Shown here: positions 24,370-32,383 of the stretch, in pieces
How positions within the stretch are numbered: the first letter of the stretch is position 1
How the letters are laid out: each line of letters begins with the position of its first letter
From: an uncultured Acidobacteriota bacterium
GTDB lineage: Bacteria > Acidobacteriota > Thermoanaerobaculia > UBA5066
Reading direction: 5' to 3'
Assembly (NCBI GenBank): GCA_903845115.1
Contig: CAIMWE010000019.1
Location: 1 to 64,000, forward strand
Length of the DNA: 64,000 bases
Notes under the pieces: model-generated
What the model was told of the DNA's origin: nothing
Seen by the model: the letters and a program-made list of their open reading frames with translations, nothing else
Databases searched by the model: none
Made by a program: the position numbers and the translations under genes

Positions 24370-25215
24370 ATGAGCGCGACGCCCAGGAGTCCAGGTCCTG
24401 AAGAGATCCGCCACTACCTCCTCCGACGTCTGACGGACACGGCGAGGACCCGTTTCGAGGAGGCGTACTTCGTCGACGACGGTCTCTTCGACCGGATCGA
24501 GTCGGAGGAGGACCGGCTCGTCTCCGACTACGTCCTCGGGCATCTGAGCACGAGCGACAAGTTCCGGTTCGAGGCTTCGCTTCTCCGGACTCCCTACTAC
24601 CAGGAGCGAGTCGACACCACGAGCCGCATGCACCGCCGGCTGGTCCGCGCGCCGGGAGCCCTCCCCTCGAGGCGCGAACCGCAGGCGGAGCGTCCGGCCG
24701 CTCCCCGGTCCAGACGCCTCCCCGACCTCCCCCTGTTCCCGCCGGGCACCGGGAAGGCCGTCGCCATCGTCGTCCTGGGAGTTCTGCTCGTCGCCGCCCT
24801 GCTGTCGGCGGTCCAGCTCAAACGCGACGTGGATGCCCTCAAGACAGGCCGCCAGCAGCTCCGGGCTCCGTTCGGGGCAGTGGCCGAAAGCCCCTCGGCC
24901 ACCCGGGTTCTCGCCTTCACGATCCCGGGCGGAACCGGCCCCCCAGTCGTTCACCTCGACGCCGTGCCGGGAGGCTCGCTGCTCGTCGTCCCCCGGACGT
25001 CCCTGCCCGCCGGCAGGGCCAGCGTCCGCCTTTCGCTCGTCGACTCGAGAGGGGAAACCGTCTGGGACAGCGGCCTCCTCACGCCTCCGACCTCGTCGGC
25101 CGAGGGGGATCTCCCCGTCTCCCTTCCGGCGGGCCAGCCGCCCCGGGGAATTTCCTTTCTCCAGGTCGGGACGGGCGGCTCGAGCTCGCTCCTGGCCGTC
25201 CTCGAGACGTTCTGA
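24370..25215 (+). CDS. Putative membrane anti-sigma factor
   Basis: A 281-residue single-pass membrane protein. The cytoplasmic part (1-125) has a helical motif (LLRRLTDTARTRFEEAYF...EEDRLVSDYVLGHLS) that I recognise from many acidobacterial proteins encoded beside ECF sigma factors. It lacks the His/Cys zinc-binding motif of classic ZAS anti-sigma factors. A membrane helix spans about 129-149 (KAVAIVVLGVLLVAALLSAV), and the outer part (about 150-281) is beta-rich. The start has AGAGG six bases upstream and lies 9 bases after the sigma gene. Role as the cognate anti-sigma factor is inferred from context and topology. A terminator-like hairpin follows at 25378. Confidence 0.75.
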   Translation: MSATPRSPGPEEIRHYLLRRLTDTARTRFEEAYFVDDGLFDRIESEEDRLVSDYVLGHLSTSDKFRFEASLLRTPYYQERVDTTSRMHRRLVRAPGALPSRREPQAERPAAPRSRRLPDLPLFPPGTGKAVAIVVLGVLLVAALLSAVQLKRDVDALKTGRQQLRAPFGAVAESPSATRVLAFTIPGGTGPPVVHLDAVPGGSLLVVPRTSLPAGRASVRLSLVDSRGETVWDSGLLTPPTSSAEGDLPVSLPAGQPPRGISFLQVGTGGSSSLLAVLETF

Positions 25216-25377
25216 CCCGCCCCGGCCCGCCGAAGGTCCCGATTGACTGTCTACGGCGGGGCTCCGGGCCACCAGGCCAGTTTTCGTTCCTGGGCGTTGG
25301 ATTCCCCCTTCCTCCTGCACTCCCGTTCGAGGGGTGGGCCTGACGCCTCATCAGCCCTCCTCCTTCTCCTTCCTCGA

Positions 25378-25420
25378 CCGCCGCCGGGGTCCCTCCTCCC
25401 TGGCGGCGGTTTCCTTTTCT
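25378..25420 (+). terminator. Rho-independent terminator after the sigma/anti-sigma operon
   Basis: Stem CCGCCGCC (25378-25385) pairs with GGCGGCGG (25402-25409) around a 16-base loop, followed by TTTCCTTTTCT. It lies about 160 bases past the anti-sigma stop. Confidence 0.6.
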
Positions 25421-25433
25421 CGCCAAGAAGACG

Positions 25434-25457
25434 AAAAGCCCGCCGTTTCCGACGGGC
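25434..25457 (-). terminator. Rho-independent terminator of the tRNA-Pro gene
   Basis: Read on the minus strand: GCCCGTCG-GAAA-CGGCGGGC with one G-T pair, then CTTTTCG-type T-run at 25437-25434. It lies 31 bases past the tRNA 3' end. Confidence 0.65.
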
Positions 25458-25488
25458 GACTCTTCATTCGATAGCGGGGAAAGTGTAA

Positions 25489-25565
<77 letters not shown>

Positions 25566-25584
25566 ACCCCGAGAGCGAGCGCCG

Positions 25585-25593
25585 ACTCTAGCA
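25585..25593 (-). promoter_or_regulatory. Extended -10 promoter element of tRNA-Pro
   Basis: TGCTAGAGT on the minus strand: TGN followed by TAGAGT. The -10 box ends 19 bases before the tRNA 5' end. The -35 region is weak. Confidence 0.45.
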
Positions 25594-25681
25594 CCTCGGC
25601 TTCCCTTTTGCCATCCATTCCCTGGAATCGAGCCGCCTTCCCGGACCGATCTCCCTGATCGGAGACCTTCCTCGATCGGAC

Positions 25682-25709
25682 TTGACAGCCAGGGATCTTC
25701 CCGTATGCT
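25682..25709 (+). promoter_or_regulatory. Strong promoter of the Ala/Pro-rich lipoprotein gene
   Basis: Perfect TTGACA (25682-25687), a 16-base spacer and TATGCT (25704-25709). Transcription should start near 25716, giving a leader of about 120 bases that is less GC-rich than its surroundings and ends in the strong site AAGGAG (25828-25833 region) six to seven bases before ATG. I see no known riboswitch in the leader. Confidence 0.65.
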
Positions 25710-25838
25710 CCGGCGTGAAGCTCGGGGATGGTAGTTCCAGCCCAAAGTGATCGTTTGCCCCAGATGGCGCGGTCGCGAACCAAGAAAAACCTCGCTCGAT
25801 GAAGCTAATCCAGAACCAAGGAAATTAAGGAGATATAA

Positions 25839-26105
25839 ATGAAGAAGCCCGTTTCGATCCTCGCCCTCGGCATCCTCTCCCTCGGCATGGTCGCCACCGT
25901 CGCCTGCGGCGGCGAGCAGAAGAAGGAAGCCGCTCCGGCCGAGGCCCCGAAGGTCGTCGAAGAGAAGCCGGCTGCCCCCGCCACCCCGGCCACCGCTGCC
26001 CCGGCCACCCCGCAGACCGCTGCCCCCGGCACGGCTGCTCCGGCCGCCCCGGCCACGGCTGCTCCGGCCGCTCCGGCTGCCCCCGCCGCCCCGGAAAAGA
26101 AGTAA
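25839..26105 (+). CDS. Small Ala/Pro-rich lipoprotein, probably highly expressed
   Basis: An 88-residue protein. The signal peptide (MKKPVSILALGILSLGMVATVAC) ends in a lipobox-like TVAC, with Cys23 as the likely lipidated residue. The mature part is a short charged segment then tandem Ala-Pro-Ala-Thr repeats ending EKK, so it is extended and disordered, like a spacer or wall-interacting tether. A consensus promoter, a long leader, a near-ideal ribosome site and an excellent terminator all point to strong single-gene expression, in the manner of an abundant structural lipoprotein. No homolog is recognised. The Ala/Pro repeats may vary in number between strains. Confidence 0.85.
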   Translation: MKKPVSILALGILSLGMVATVACGGEQKKEAAPAEAPKVVEEKPAAPATPATAAPATPQTAAPGTAAPAAPATAAPAAPAAPAAPEKK

Positions 26106-26128
26106 CCCCGGTCTTCCGTGACCAGGAA

Positions 26129-26159
26129 GGACGCCCCGGTCTCCGGGGCGTCCTTTTTT
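26129..26159 (+). terminator. Rho-independent terminator of the lipoprotein gene
   Basis: Perfect 11-bp stem GGACGCCCCGG/CCGGGGCGTCC with a TCT loop, followed by TTTTTT (26154-26159). It is the strongest terminator in the window. Confidence 0.93.
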
Positions 26160-26191
26160 GTATGCGCCTTCTCGCGTACCCGGATCTGCCG

Positions 26192-26830
26192 ATGCTCGAC
26201 GCGCTCCTGATCGACCTCGGAAACGTCCTCGTCCGGTTCGACCACGGCCTCACTCTCCGGCGGATCGCCTTCGCGGCCGGTGTCGCCGACCCCGACTCTC
26301 TCCGGTCCGCCCTGTTCGGCCCGATCGAACGCGACTTCGACGCGGGACGCCTCGATCCAACTTCCTTCTTCAGGCAGGCGGAGCGCGCCGCCGGTCTCCC
26401 GTCCGTCCCGGACGAGATCTGGCGCCCCGCGTGGCGGGACATCTTCGAGCCCATCCCCGAAGCGCTGGCGCTCCTCTCGAGGCTCCGCCCGGGCGTCAGG
26501 AAGTGCCTCGTTTCGAACACGAACGAGCTGCACTGGGAAGGGGTGAAGGCCGTCTGCGACGTCGAGTCCCGGATGGACGCGCTGGCGCTCTCGTTCGAGG
26601 TCGGCCTGGTCAAGCCGGACCCCGCGTTCTTCCGGCACGCGCTGGATCTCGTCGGCGCCGCTCCCGGAGAGGCGCTCTTCGTGGACGACCGCTCCGACTT
26701 CGTCGAGGCGGCGCGGACCCTCGGAATCGCCGGGGTGGCGGCCGCGACCACGGCGGAGCTGGAACGGGGACTCCGGCTCCACGGCCTCCTTCGCGCCGAC
26801 CCGAGTCCGCCTTCCCCCGCCCGGTCGTAG
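26192..26830 (+). CDS. HAD-superfamily phosphatase, YihX-like
   Basis: A 212-residue cytoplasmic hydrolase of HAD subfamily IA. Motif I is LLIDLGNVLVRFD, with the nucleophile Asp and the DLGN form typical of YihX-like sugar-phosphate phosphatases instead of DxDGT. Motif II is VSNTN, motif III the Lys of GLVKPDPAFF and motif IV VDDRSDF. The first 10 codons of a longer frame starting at 26162 begin two bases after the terminator T-run and lack a ribosome site, so the start at 26192, which places the family N-terminus MLDALLIDLGN first, is preferred. Substrate unknown; glucose-1-phosphate or flavin nucleotides are known for relatives. Confidence 0.85.
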   Translation: MLDALLIDLGNVLVRFDHGLTLRRIAFAAGVADPDSLRSALFGPIERDFDAGRLDPTSFFRQAERAAGLPSVPDEIWRPAWRDIFEPIPEALALLSRLRPGVRKCLVSNTNELHWEGVKAVCDVESRMDALALSFEVGLVKPDPAFFRHALDLVGAAPGEALFVDDRSDFVEAARTLGIAGVAAATTAELERGLRLHGLLRADPSPPSPARS

Positions 26831-26870
26831 TAACGTCAGGTCCGGGAAGACCTCCGGAGGAAACCGCCTC

Positions 26871-27359
26871 ATGAAAGCCCCCCGCCTCTTGGCCTCCCTC
26901 CTGGTGGCCGCCCTCGCGGCCGCCACGCTGCCGGCGTGCAAGAAGCAGAGCTCGGAAACGGCCGAGTTCGAGGCCAGACCCTCCGCCGGATCGGCGAAGG
27001 CGGCGGGCGGCGGAATCGCCTTCGCCTCTCTCGGCTACGACGAGGCTCTCTCGAAAGCGTACGCCGAGCAGAAGCTCGTGATGGTCGACCTGTACACGGA
27101 CTGGTGCGGCTGGTGCAAGAAGATGGACCGCGAGACCTTCTCCGACCCGAGGGTCGGGCGGGCGACGCGGGGAATGGTCCCGATCCGGGTCAATGCAGAG
27201 AAGGGCGGCCAGGACGTGGCGAGGAAATACCGCGTGGACGGCTTTCCCGTCGTCCTCTTCCTGGACGGTAAGGGCCGCGAGGTCCAGCGGATCCGCGGCT
27301 TCGTCGACGCCGAAGAGCTGCTCAGGGTGGTCGAGGGCCTTCCTCGCGCCGGGGCCTGA
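26871..27359 (+). CDS. Thioredoxin-fold lipoprotein
   Basis: A 162-residue exported protein. The signal peptide ends in the lipobox TLPAC with lipidated Cys23. The domain at about 55-158 is thioredoxin-like of the DsbD C-terminal kind: VMVDLYTDWCGWCKKM holds the redox pair CGWC, and VDGFPVVLFLDGKG holds the cis-proline. It probably reduces or repairs disulfides on envelope proteins, although electron delivery from a DsbD-type membrane protein is not encoded nearby. GGAGG lies about 11 bases before the ATG. The gene is convergent with the glycosyltransferase that ends five bases beyond its stop. Confidence 0.88.
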   Translation: MKAPRLLASLLVAALAAATLPACKKQSSETAEFEARPSAGSAKAAGGGIAFASLGYDEALSKAYAEQKLVMVDLYTDWCGWCKKMDRETFSDPRVGRATRGMVPIRVNAEKGGQDVARKYRVDGFPVVLFLDGKGREVQRIRGFVDAEELLRVVEGLPRAGA

Positions 27360-27363
27360 CGCG

Positions 27364-28677
27364 TCAGGGCCTCTCCCGTCCTCCCTCCCGCGCGGGGAGG
27401 ACTCCGCGCGCGGCCAGGGCCACGGAGAGCACCAGGGAGGCGTCGGGATTCCGGTCTCCGCTGGGGGACTCGCCAGGCATGCCGGCGCCGACGGCCGCGA
27501 GCGCGGAAGCGACCGACGAGACGAGGCACGCGGCTCCCGAGCGGCCTTCGGCGGCCTCGTGGAGGACGTCGGCGTACTGCTTCGCCACCGCCTCCGGTGA
27601 CCGGGCGCGGCCCCACGCCGCGGCGGCCTCCGAGCGCCGGCGCCGCGCCTCTTCGTCGCCGGCGAGGAGGTCCAGCGTCCGGGCGATCGCCGGCACCTCG
27701 TCCCTCCCGACCGGGATCTTCGAGGCGAAGGCGTCCGGCAGCTCCCGGAACCACCCGACGTCGTTGACCACGAGGGGAAGGCCGAATCCGGCCAGGCGGC
27801 AGACTGCGCCCGAGGTCTCCCCCACCGTCGGATAGCGGAGGTTGACGGCGAAGTCCGCCGCCGATGCGGAACACCAGAAATCCTCGTCGCTCAGGTACCC
27901 GCCGAAGGCCACGTCGTCCTCGAGGCCCAGAGAGACCGCCAGCGACTTGAGGGGGTCGTCGACGGCCACGGCCCCGCCGACGAAGAGGAAGGGCCTCCGG
28001 TCGCCCGGGACGAGGGCCAGTCCCTCGAGCAGCTTTCCGATCCGCTTGGCGGGAGTGACGACGCCGAGCGAGACGGCGACGACGCGATCAGAGGGGAGCC
28101 GGAGCCGGGCTCTCGCCTCCGGGCGGGGGGTCCGCGGGGCCGCCACGACGTGGTGGGGAATCTCCACGACACGGGCGCCGGGGCGATCCCGGAGCACCGC
28201 CCCGCGCACCAGCCGCGAGTGGGTGATCACGGCGGTCGCGTCGGCGACGACGCCGCCCGACATCGGGAAGGCCCAGGGGTCGAGGTCCCAGATCGGAATT
28301 CTCGGGCCGGCGACCGAGCGCGCCGCGAAGTTCCTCCCGCGGGCTCCGTGCGCCCGCTCCATCTCCCGGACGTACTCGGCGTCCTTCCCGTGGTCCAGAT
28401 ACGCCGCCGCGAAGAGGTGGTGGAGGGCGTAGTCGTGGAGCACCACGACGGCGGGGACCTCCTTCGCGTGCCGGGCCAGCGCTTCCACGGACGGAAGGTG
28501 AAGGGGATCGTTGCCGACCTGGAGCAGGACCACCGCGGGGCGGTCGGAAAATGCCCGGTCGGCGTCGGAAGGCTGGTACGGGGTGACGTCGACGTGCTCG
28601 GCCAACGCCGGCAGCAGCTCGCTCGAGTAGTCCGCGATCCCGGACCGGACCGGCGGCCAGGGGCTGACCATCGCCAC
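27364..28677 (-). CDS. Glycosyltransferase, GT-B fold
   Basis: A 437-residue GT4-like transferase. It opens VAMVSPWPPVRSGIADYSSELLPAL, the usual start of this group, and its second Rossmann half has SLGVVTPAKRIGKLLEGL, FLFVGGAV and NLRYPTVGETSGAVCRLAGFGLPLVV, where Glu of PTVGE binds the nucleotide sugar. The start is either GTG at 28677 or ATG two codons later; neither has a clear ribosome site. It follows another glycosyltransferase by 17 bases and a methyltransferase upstream, so it belongs to a glycan-assembly unit. The C-terminal 60 residues are Ala/Gly rich and not obviously part of the fold. Sugar specificity unknown. Confidence 0.85.
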   Translation of the reverse strand: MAMVSPWPPVRSGIADYSSELLPALAEHVDVTPYQPSDADRAFSDRPAVVLLQVGNDPLHLPSVEALARHAKEVPAVVVLHDYALHHLFAAAYLDHGKDAEYVREMERAHGARGRNFAARSVAGPRIPIWDLDPWAFPMSGGVVADATAVITHSRLVRGAVLRDRPGARVVEIPHHVVAAPRTPRPEARARLRLPSDRVVAVSLGVVTPAKRIGKLLEGLALVPGDRRPFLFVGGAVAVDDPLKSLAVSLGLEDDVAFGGYLSDEDFWCSASAADFAVNLRYPTVGETSGAVCRLAGFGLPLVVNDVGWFRELPDAFASKIPVGRDEVPAIARTLDLLAGDEEARRRRSEAAAAWGRARSPEAVAKQYADVLHEAAEGRSGAACLVSSVASALAAVGAGMPGESPSGDRNPDASLVLSVALAARGVLPAREGGRERP

Positions 28678-28694
28678 GGAGAGCCGGGGCCAAG

Positions 28695-29732
28695 TCAGCC
28701 GATCCCTCCCGCCTCGAGCAGGGTCCGGACGGCGCTCTCCCACGTGATCCCCCGGACGGCCTCCCGTCCCGCACGGCCCATCTCCCTGGCTCTCGCCCGG
28801 TCGGCGAGGAGGGAGGCGGCCGCCTCCCCCACCGCGCGGCCGTCCGGAGGGACGACCCGGCCTGTCGCGCCGTCGCGCACGAACTCGAGCGGCCCGCCGG
28901 AATCGGTGCACGTCACGACCGGCCTCCCCGAGAGGAAGGCCTCCAGGGCGATGTAGCCGTAGTCCTCGTCCGCCGGCGTGAAGAGGACCGCTCCGGCCGA
29001 CGCGTAGAGCTCGACGAGCTCCTCGTCGGTCACGGTCCCCCGAAAGTCGACCCGCGCCCCCGATCGCTCCGCGATTCCCCGGAGGCGGGCCTCGTCCGGC
29101 CCCGCTCCGGCCACCACGAGGGGGAACCAGCCCGCGGCGGCGCCCTCGATCGCCAGCTCCATCCTCTTCCACCGGTCGAGGCGCCCGACCACGAGCGCGA
29201 AGTCCCCGAGGGCCCCTTCCCGGTAGCGCCCGGCCAGAGGGGGCGGGTGGTAGAGGGTCGTGGAGTCGATCCCGTTGAAACGGGAGAGCCTCGCCGAGGT
29301 GTTCTTCGCGTTGGTGAAGATCCGCCGCGCCTCGCCGAGGCCCGTCGCGTCGGCCGCGGCGATCAGCTCCCGCCAGCGGGTGTCCTCCGGCCCCGCGTCG
29401 AAATCGCTCCCGTCCGTCCCGAACCGGTCGTAGGCCTGACGGAACTGGTGGATCAACCAGACCACCTTGTTCGGGTGGCGGACGAGGTACGACGGAAACT
29501 TCATCGGGATCACCAGGTCGATCGGCATTCCGTCCGACCCGGTGACGTCGAGGAGCCGCCACGCGAGGGCCGACAGCAGGATCTGTTCGCGCGGGTACCA
29601 CTTGAACGGCACCTGCGCCAGCTCCGCCTCGTGGCCCAGCGCCCGGATCTCGCGGACCAGCCCCGCGGCGTGCCGCTCGGCGCCGCCGGAGACGAACGGC
29701 ACCTGGGCGGTGCAGACCAGGACGCGCGCCAT
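28695..29732 (-). CDS. Glycosyltransferase family 4-like protein
   Basis: A 345-residue GT-B transferase. The N-terminal acceptor domain starts ARVLVCTAQVPFVSGGAERHAAGLVREI, and the donor domain has VVGRLDRWKRMELAIEGA, LVVAGAGPDEARL and the EX7E motif in TPADEDYGYIALEAFLSGRPVV. It probably adds a sugar to a surface polysaccharide or lipid-linked oligosaccharide at the inner face of the membrane. ATG follows the stop of the methyltransferase gene directly (TAG then ATG), and the second glycosyltransferase follows 17 bases later. The three genes form one transcript starting at the methyltransferase. Confidence 0.9.
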   Translation of the reverse strand: MARVLVCTAQVPFVSGGAERHAAGLVREIRALGHEAELAQVPFKWYPREQILLSALAWRLLDVTGSDGMPIDLVIPMKFPSYLVRHPNKVVWLIHQFRQAYDRFGTDGSDFDAGPEDTRWRELIAAADATGLGEARRIFTNAKNTSARLSRFNGIDSTTLYHPPPLAGRYREGALGDFALVVGRLDRWKRMELAIEGAAAGWFPLVVAGAGPDEARLRGIAERSGARVDFRGTVTDEELVELYASAGAVLFTPADEDYGYIALEAFLSGRPVVTCTDSGGPLEFVRDGATGRVVPPDGRAVGEAAASLLADRARAREMGRAGREAVRGITWESAVRTLLEAGGIG

Positions 29733-31178
29733 CTATTTCGTGCCGATCACGGCGATGTCCTGCGGAGCGAAGAGGAGCCGGGAGACTGGCGCGAGATCGG
29801 CGCTCCCTGCCGCCGGATCGGGGATCCGGTCGCTTTCGGGGACCGGCGAGCGGTAGTCGATCACGACGTCCCGGAATCCCGCCGCGCCCAGGAGGTGGGC
29901 CAGCGACGGCCCCGGCACGGGGCGAACGTGCGAGAGGTCCATCCAGAACCACTTCATCGCGTAGACCGATTCGGGGTTGACGGTCTCCAGGAGCAGCACA
30001 CCGCCCGGCGAGAGCTTGGCAACCGCTAGGTCCACGAGGCGGAAGAGCGACTCCGTCGGAAGGTGCTCCACCACCTGAAAAGCCGTGATGCCGCCCAGGG
30101 ACCCGTCGGGCCTGGCTGCCAGCCACGAGAACAGGTCGGCGCGCTCGACGTCCAGCCCCCTGGCGCGGGCGTGCTCGGCCATCAGCGGATTGGCGTCGCA
30201 CCCCAGTCCCGGGATCCCGGCGGACGCCAGGACCGTGAGGAACTCGCCCCTCCCGCACCCCAGGTCGGCCACGGGCCCCGCGACGGACCGGAACCGCTCG
30301 ACGTCGCGGGATTGCCGGCGGCGGATCTCCTCTTCCGACCCGCGGAACGTCTCCTCGAAGCTCATGTAATGCCCGGCCCGGAGGGGATCCCCCGGATCCA
30401 CGCCGGCCCGCCGGCCCGTCGCGCTTCCGCTTTCCTCCGCGCCCCGCGAGACCGGGGCCGCTCCGGCCCGGACCGTCGTCCACTCGAGGCGGAGGGCGCG
30501 GATCTCGCGCTCCAGGTCGCCCAGCCGCCGGTCCGCTTCCGCCTTCTCCGCCGACAGCCTGGTCGCCGTCCCGAGCAGGCCGTCGATCTCCGCTCCCCGG
30601 CGGTCCGCCTCCCTCTCCAGCCGGTCCAGTCTCTTCGTCGACGCGGAGGACTCGCGTCCGAGCGCCTCCCGCGCCGCGGCCTCCTCGGCCAGGCGCCGCC
30701 CGAGCGACGTGCCGAGCATGGAGAGCCGCCGATCCGCCTCGGCCAGGACGTCGTCGGAGACTTTCCGGAGGCCTTCCTCCACCCGCCCGTCCACCGCCAC
30801 GACGCTCTCGGTCGCCCGACGCCGCGTCTCCTCGACCCCCTGCTCGATCTCGCGGAAGGCGATTCGCAGGGCCTCGAGGAGAGCCGAGTTGAACACCGTC
30901 TGATCGCGCGTGACGATCCTGAGCGCTCGCAGGACGAGCGCCTTCGCCTTCCGGGCCCGGGCATCGGCAGGGAGGACCGGGGCGAGGAACCGGGCGCCGT
31001 TCTCGAGCATCGCCCGCGGGCCCTCCAGGACGAACTCCTCCGGGCCTCCGGCGTTCCTCCTCGCCGTCGCCGCTCCCGAACCGGGCAACGGTGTCGCGAG
31101 GGCGGCCAGGGTATCGGCGATCTCCCGGGCGATCGACTTCGTCTCTTCCTCGGGCTCGTCCGCTCGCTTTGGCGTCAT
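29733..31178 (-). CDS. SAM-dependent methyltransferase with long N-terminal coiled coil
   Basis: A 481-residue protein. Residues about 85-240 are strongly charged heptad-like helix (many Arg/Glu/Ala, for example RRLAEEAAAREALGRESSASTKRLDRLERE). Residues about 265-481 are a class I methyltransferase: motif I VADLGCGRGEF, motif II GLGCDAN, post-I DLFSWLAARPDG, then TAFQVVEHLP and LLLETVNPES. Similar coiled-coil methyltransferases cap O-antigen chains and set chain length (WbdD type), here without the kinase domain. Together with the two following glycosyltransferases this suggests synthesis and capping of a surface glycan, an inference from order. A TAATATTA stretch just upstream, shared with the divergent gene, is likely promoter DNA. 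Confidence 0.82.
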   Translation of the reverse strand: MTPKRADEPEEETKSIAREIADTLAALATPLPGSGAATARRNAGGPEEFVLEGPRAMLENGARFLAPVLPADARARKAKALVLRALRIVTRDQTVFNSALLEALRIAFREIEQGVEETRRRATESVVAVDGRVEEGLRKVSDDVLAEADRRLSMLGTSLGRRLAEEAAAREALGRESSASTKRLDRLEREADRRGAEIDGLLGTATRLSAEKAEADRRLGDLEREIRALRLEWTTVRAGAAPVSRGAEESGSATGRRAGVDPGDPLRAGHYMSFEETFRGSEEEIRRRQSRDVERFRSVAGPVADLGCGRGEFLTVLASAGIPGLGCDANPLMAEHARARGLDVERADLFSWLAARPDGSLGGITAFQVVEHLPTESLFRLVDLAVAKLSPGGVLLLETVNPESVYAMKWFWMDLSHVRPVPGPSLAHLLGAAGFRDVVIDYRSPVPESDRIPDPAAGSADLAPVSRLLFAPQDIAVIGTK

Positions 31179-31198
31179 GGGCCGCTAATATTACGTTC

Positions 31199-32380
31199 GT
31201 GAACGCCTTTACGCTTCGACGATTCCGTCCGACGTCTCTCGTGCCGATGATCGCGATCGCGGGCCTCTGTGCCGTCTTCCTCTCGCACTGCCGCTCCGGC
31301 GAACCACCGGCTCCGCCCGCGGGCGCCGCGCCCCAGAGCACGGCGACTCCACAGACGAGCACCACGCCGCCCGGGAATCCCTGGGAAGGGGTCCTCTCCC
31401 CGCTCACCTATCCGGGAGAGCGCCATCTCGCCAACGTCCGCCAGCTGACGTTCGGAGGAGAGAACGCCGAGGCCTACTGGTCCTCGGACGGCAAGCAGCT
31501 GATCTTCCAGTCCACTCACCCTCCCTTCGACTGCGACCAGATCTTCGTGCTGGACGTCGACCGGCCCGGCGCCGAGCCGCGCGTCGTCTCGACGGGAAAG
31601 GGCCGGACGACCTGCGCCTACTTCTTCCCCGACGGGCGCCGGATCCTCTACGCCTCGACCCACCTCGGCTCGCCGAGCTGTCCGGCTCCCCCGGACCAGT
31701 CCCAGGGCTACGTGTGGGGCCTCTTCCCCGACTTCGACATCTTCAGGGCGAATGCCGACGGGACCGGAGTCCAGCGGATCACCTCGGCGCCCGGGTACGA
31801 CGCCGAGGCGACGATCTCGACCGACGGGCGGAAGATCGTCTTCACGTCCGCCCGGGACAACGACCTGGAGATCTACACGATGTCCCCGGACGGGTCGAAC
31901 GTGAAGCGGATCACGAACCGGCCGGGGTACGACGGCGGACCGTTCTTCAGCGACGACGGCGAGTGGATCGTCTACCGGAACTCGCAGCCCGCCACCGAGG
32001 CAGCCCTGGCCGACTTCCGGGCGCTTCTCTCCCGCGGGCTGATCCGGCCCACGACCCTCGAGATCCGCGTCATGCGGGCGGACGGCACGGACGACCGGCC
32101 GGTCACGTCGAACGGAGCCGCCAATTTCGCCCCCTTCTTCTTCCGGGGCGGGCACGACCGGATCATCTTCTGCTCGAACCTGGGCGACCCGAAGAAGCGG
32201 AATTTCGACCTCTGGACGGTCCGGACCGACGGAACGGGCCTCGAGCGGGTGACGTACAACCCGACGTTCGACGGCTTTCCCATGTTCTCCCCCGACGGCA
32301 AGCGCCTCGTCTTCTGCTCGAATCGCCACAACGCGAAGCCAGGGGAGACGAACGTCTTCGTCGCCGACTGGATCCCCTGA
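31199..32380 (+). CDS. TolB-like beta-propeller lipoprotein (PD40 repeats)
   Basis: A 393-residue exported protein. The GTG start at 31199 gives a basic n-region (LRRFR) ahead of the hydrophobic stretch and the lipobox LSHC; the in-frame ATG at 31247 would lack this. The mature part is a six- or seven-bladed propeller of PD40/TolB type, with repeats such as YWSSDGKQLIFQS, FFPDGRRILYAS, ISTDGRKIVFTSARDND and FSPDGKRLVFCSNR. Such proteins bind partners in the periplasm; the function here is unknown. It is divergent from the methyltransferase and convergent with the exporter gene, with a strong stem-loop at its 3' end. A related propeller forms the C-terminus of the kinase at 33475-36108. Confidence 0.85.
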   Translation: MNAFTLRRFRPTSLVPMIAIAGLCAVFLSHCRSGEPPAPPAGAAPQSTATPQTSTTPPGNPWEGVLSPLTYPGERHLANVRQLTFGGENAEAYWSSDGKQLIFQSTHPPFDCDQIFVLDVDRPGAEPRVVSTGKGRTTCAYFFPDGRRILYASTHLGSPSCPAPPDQSQGYVWGLFPDFDIFRANADGTGVQRITSAPGYDAEATISTDGRKIVFTSARDNDLEIYTMSPDGSNVKRITNRPGYDGGPFFSDDGEWIVYRNSQPATEAALADFRALLSRGLIRPTTLEIRVMRADGTDDRPVTSNGAANFAPFFFRGGHDRIIFCSNLGDPKKRNFDLWTVRTDGTGLERVTYNPTFDGFPMFSPDGKRLVFCSNRHNAKPGETNVFVADWIP

Positions 32381-32383
32381 CCC

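Noticed and set aside
25716-25838. Riboswitch in the long leader of the Ala/Pro lipoprotein gene
   Set aside because: No known aptamer motif or terminator/antiterminator pair is recognisable; left as an unexplained leader.
26162-26191. Longer N-terminus for the HAD phosphatase
   Set aside because: It begins two bases after a strong terminator, without ribosome site, and adds residues not seen in the family.
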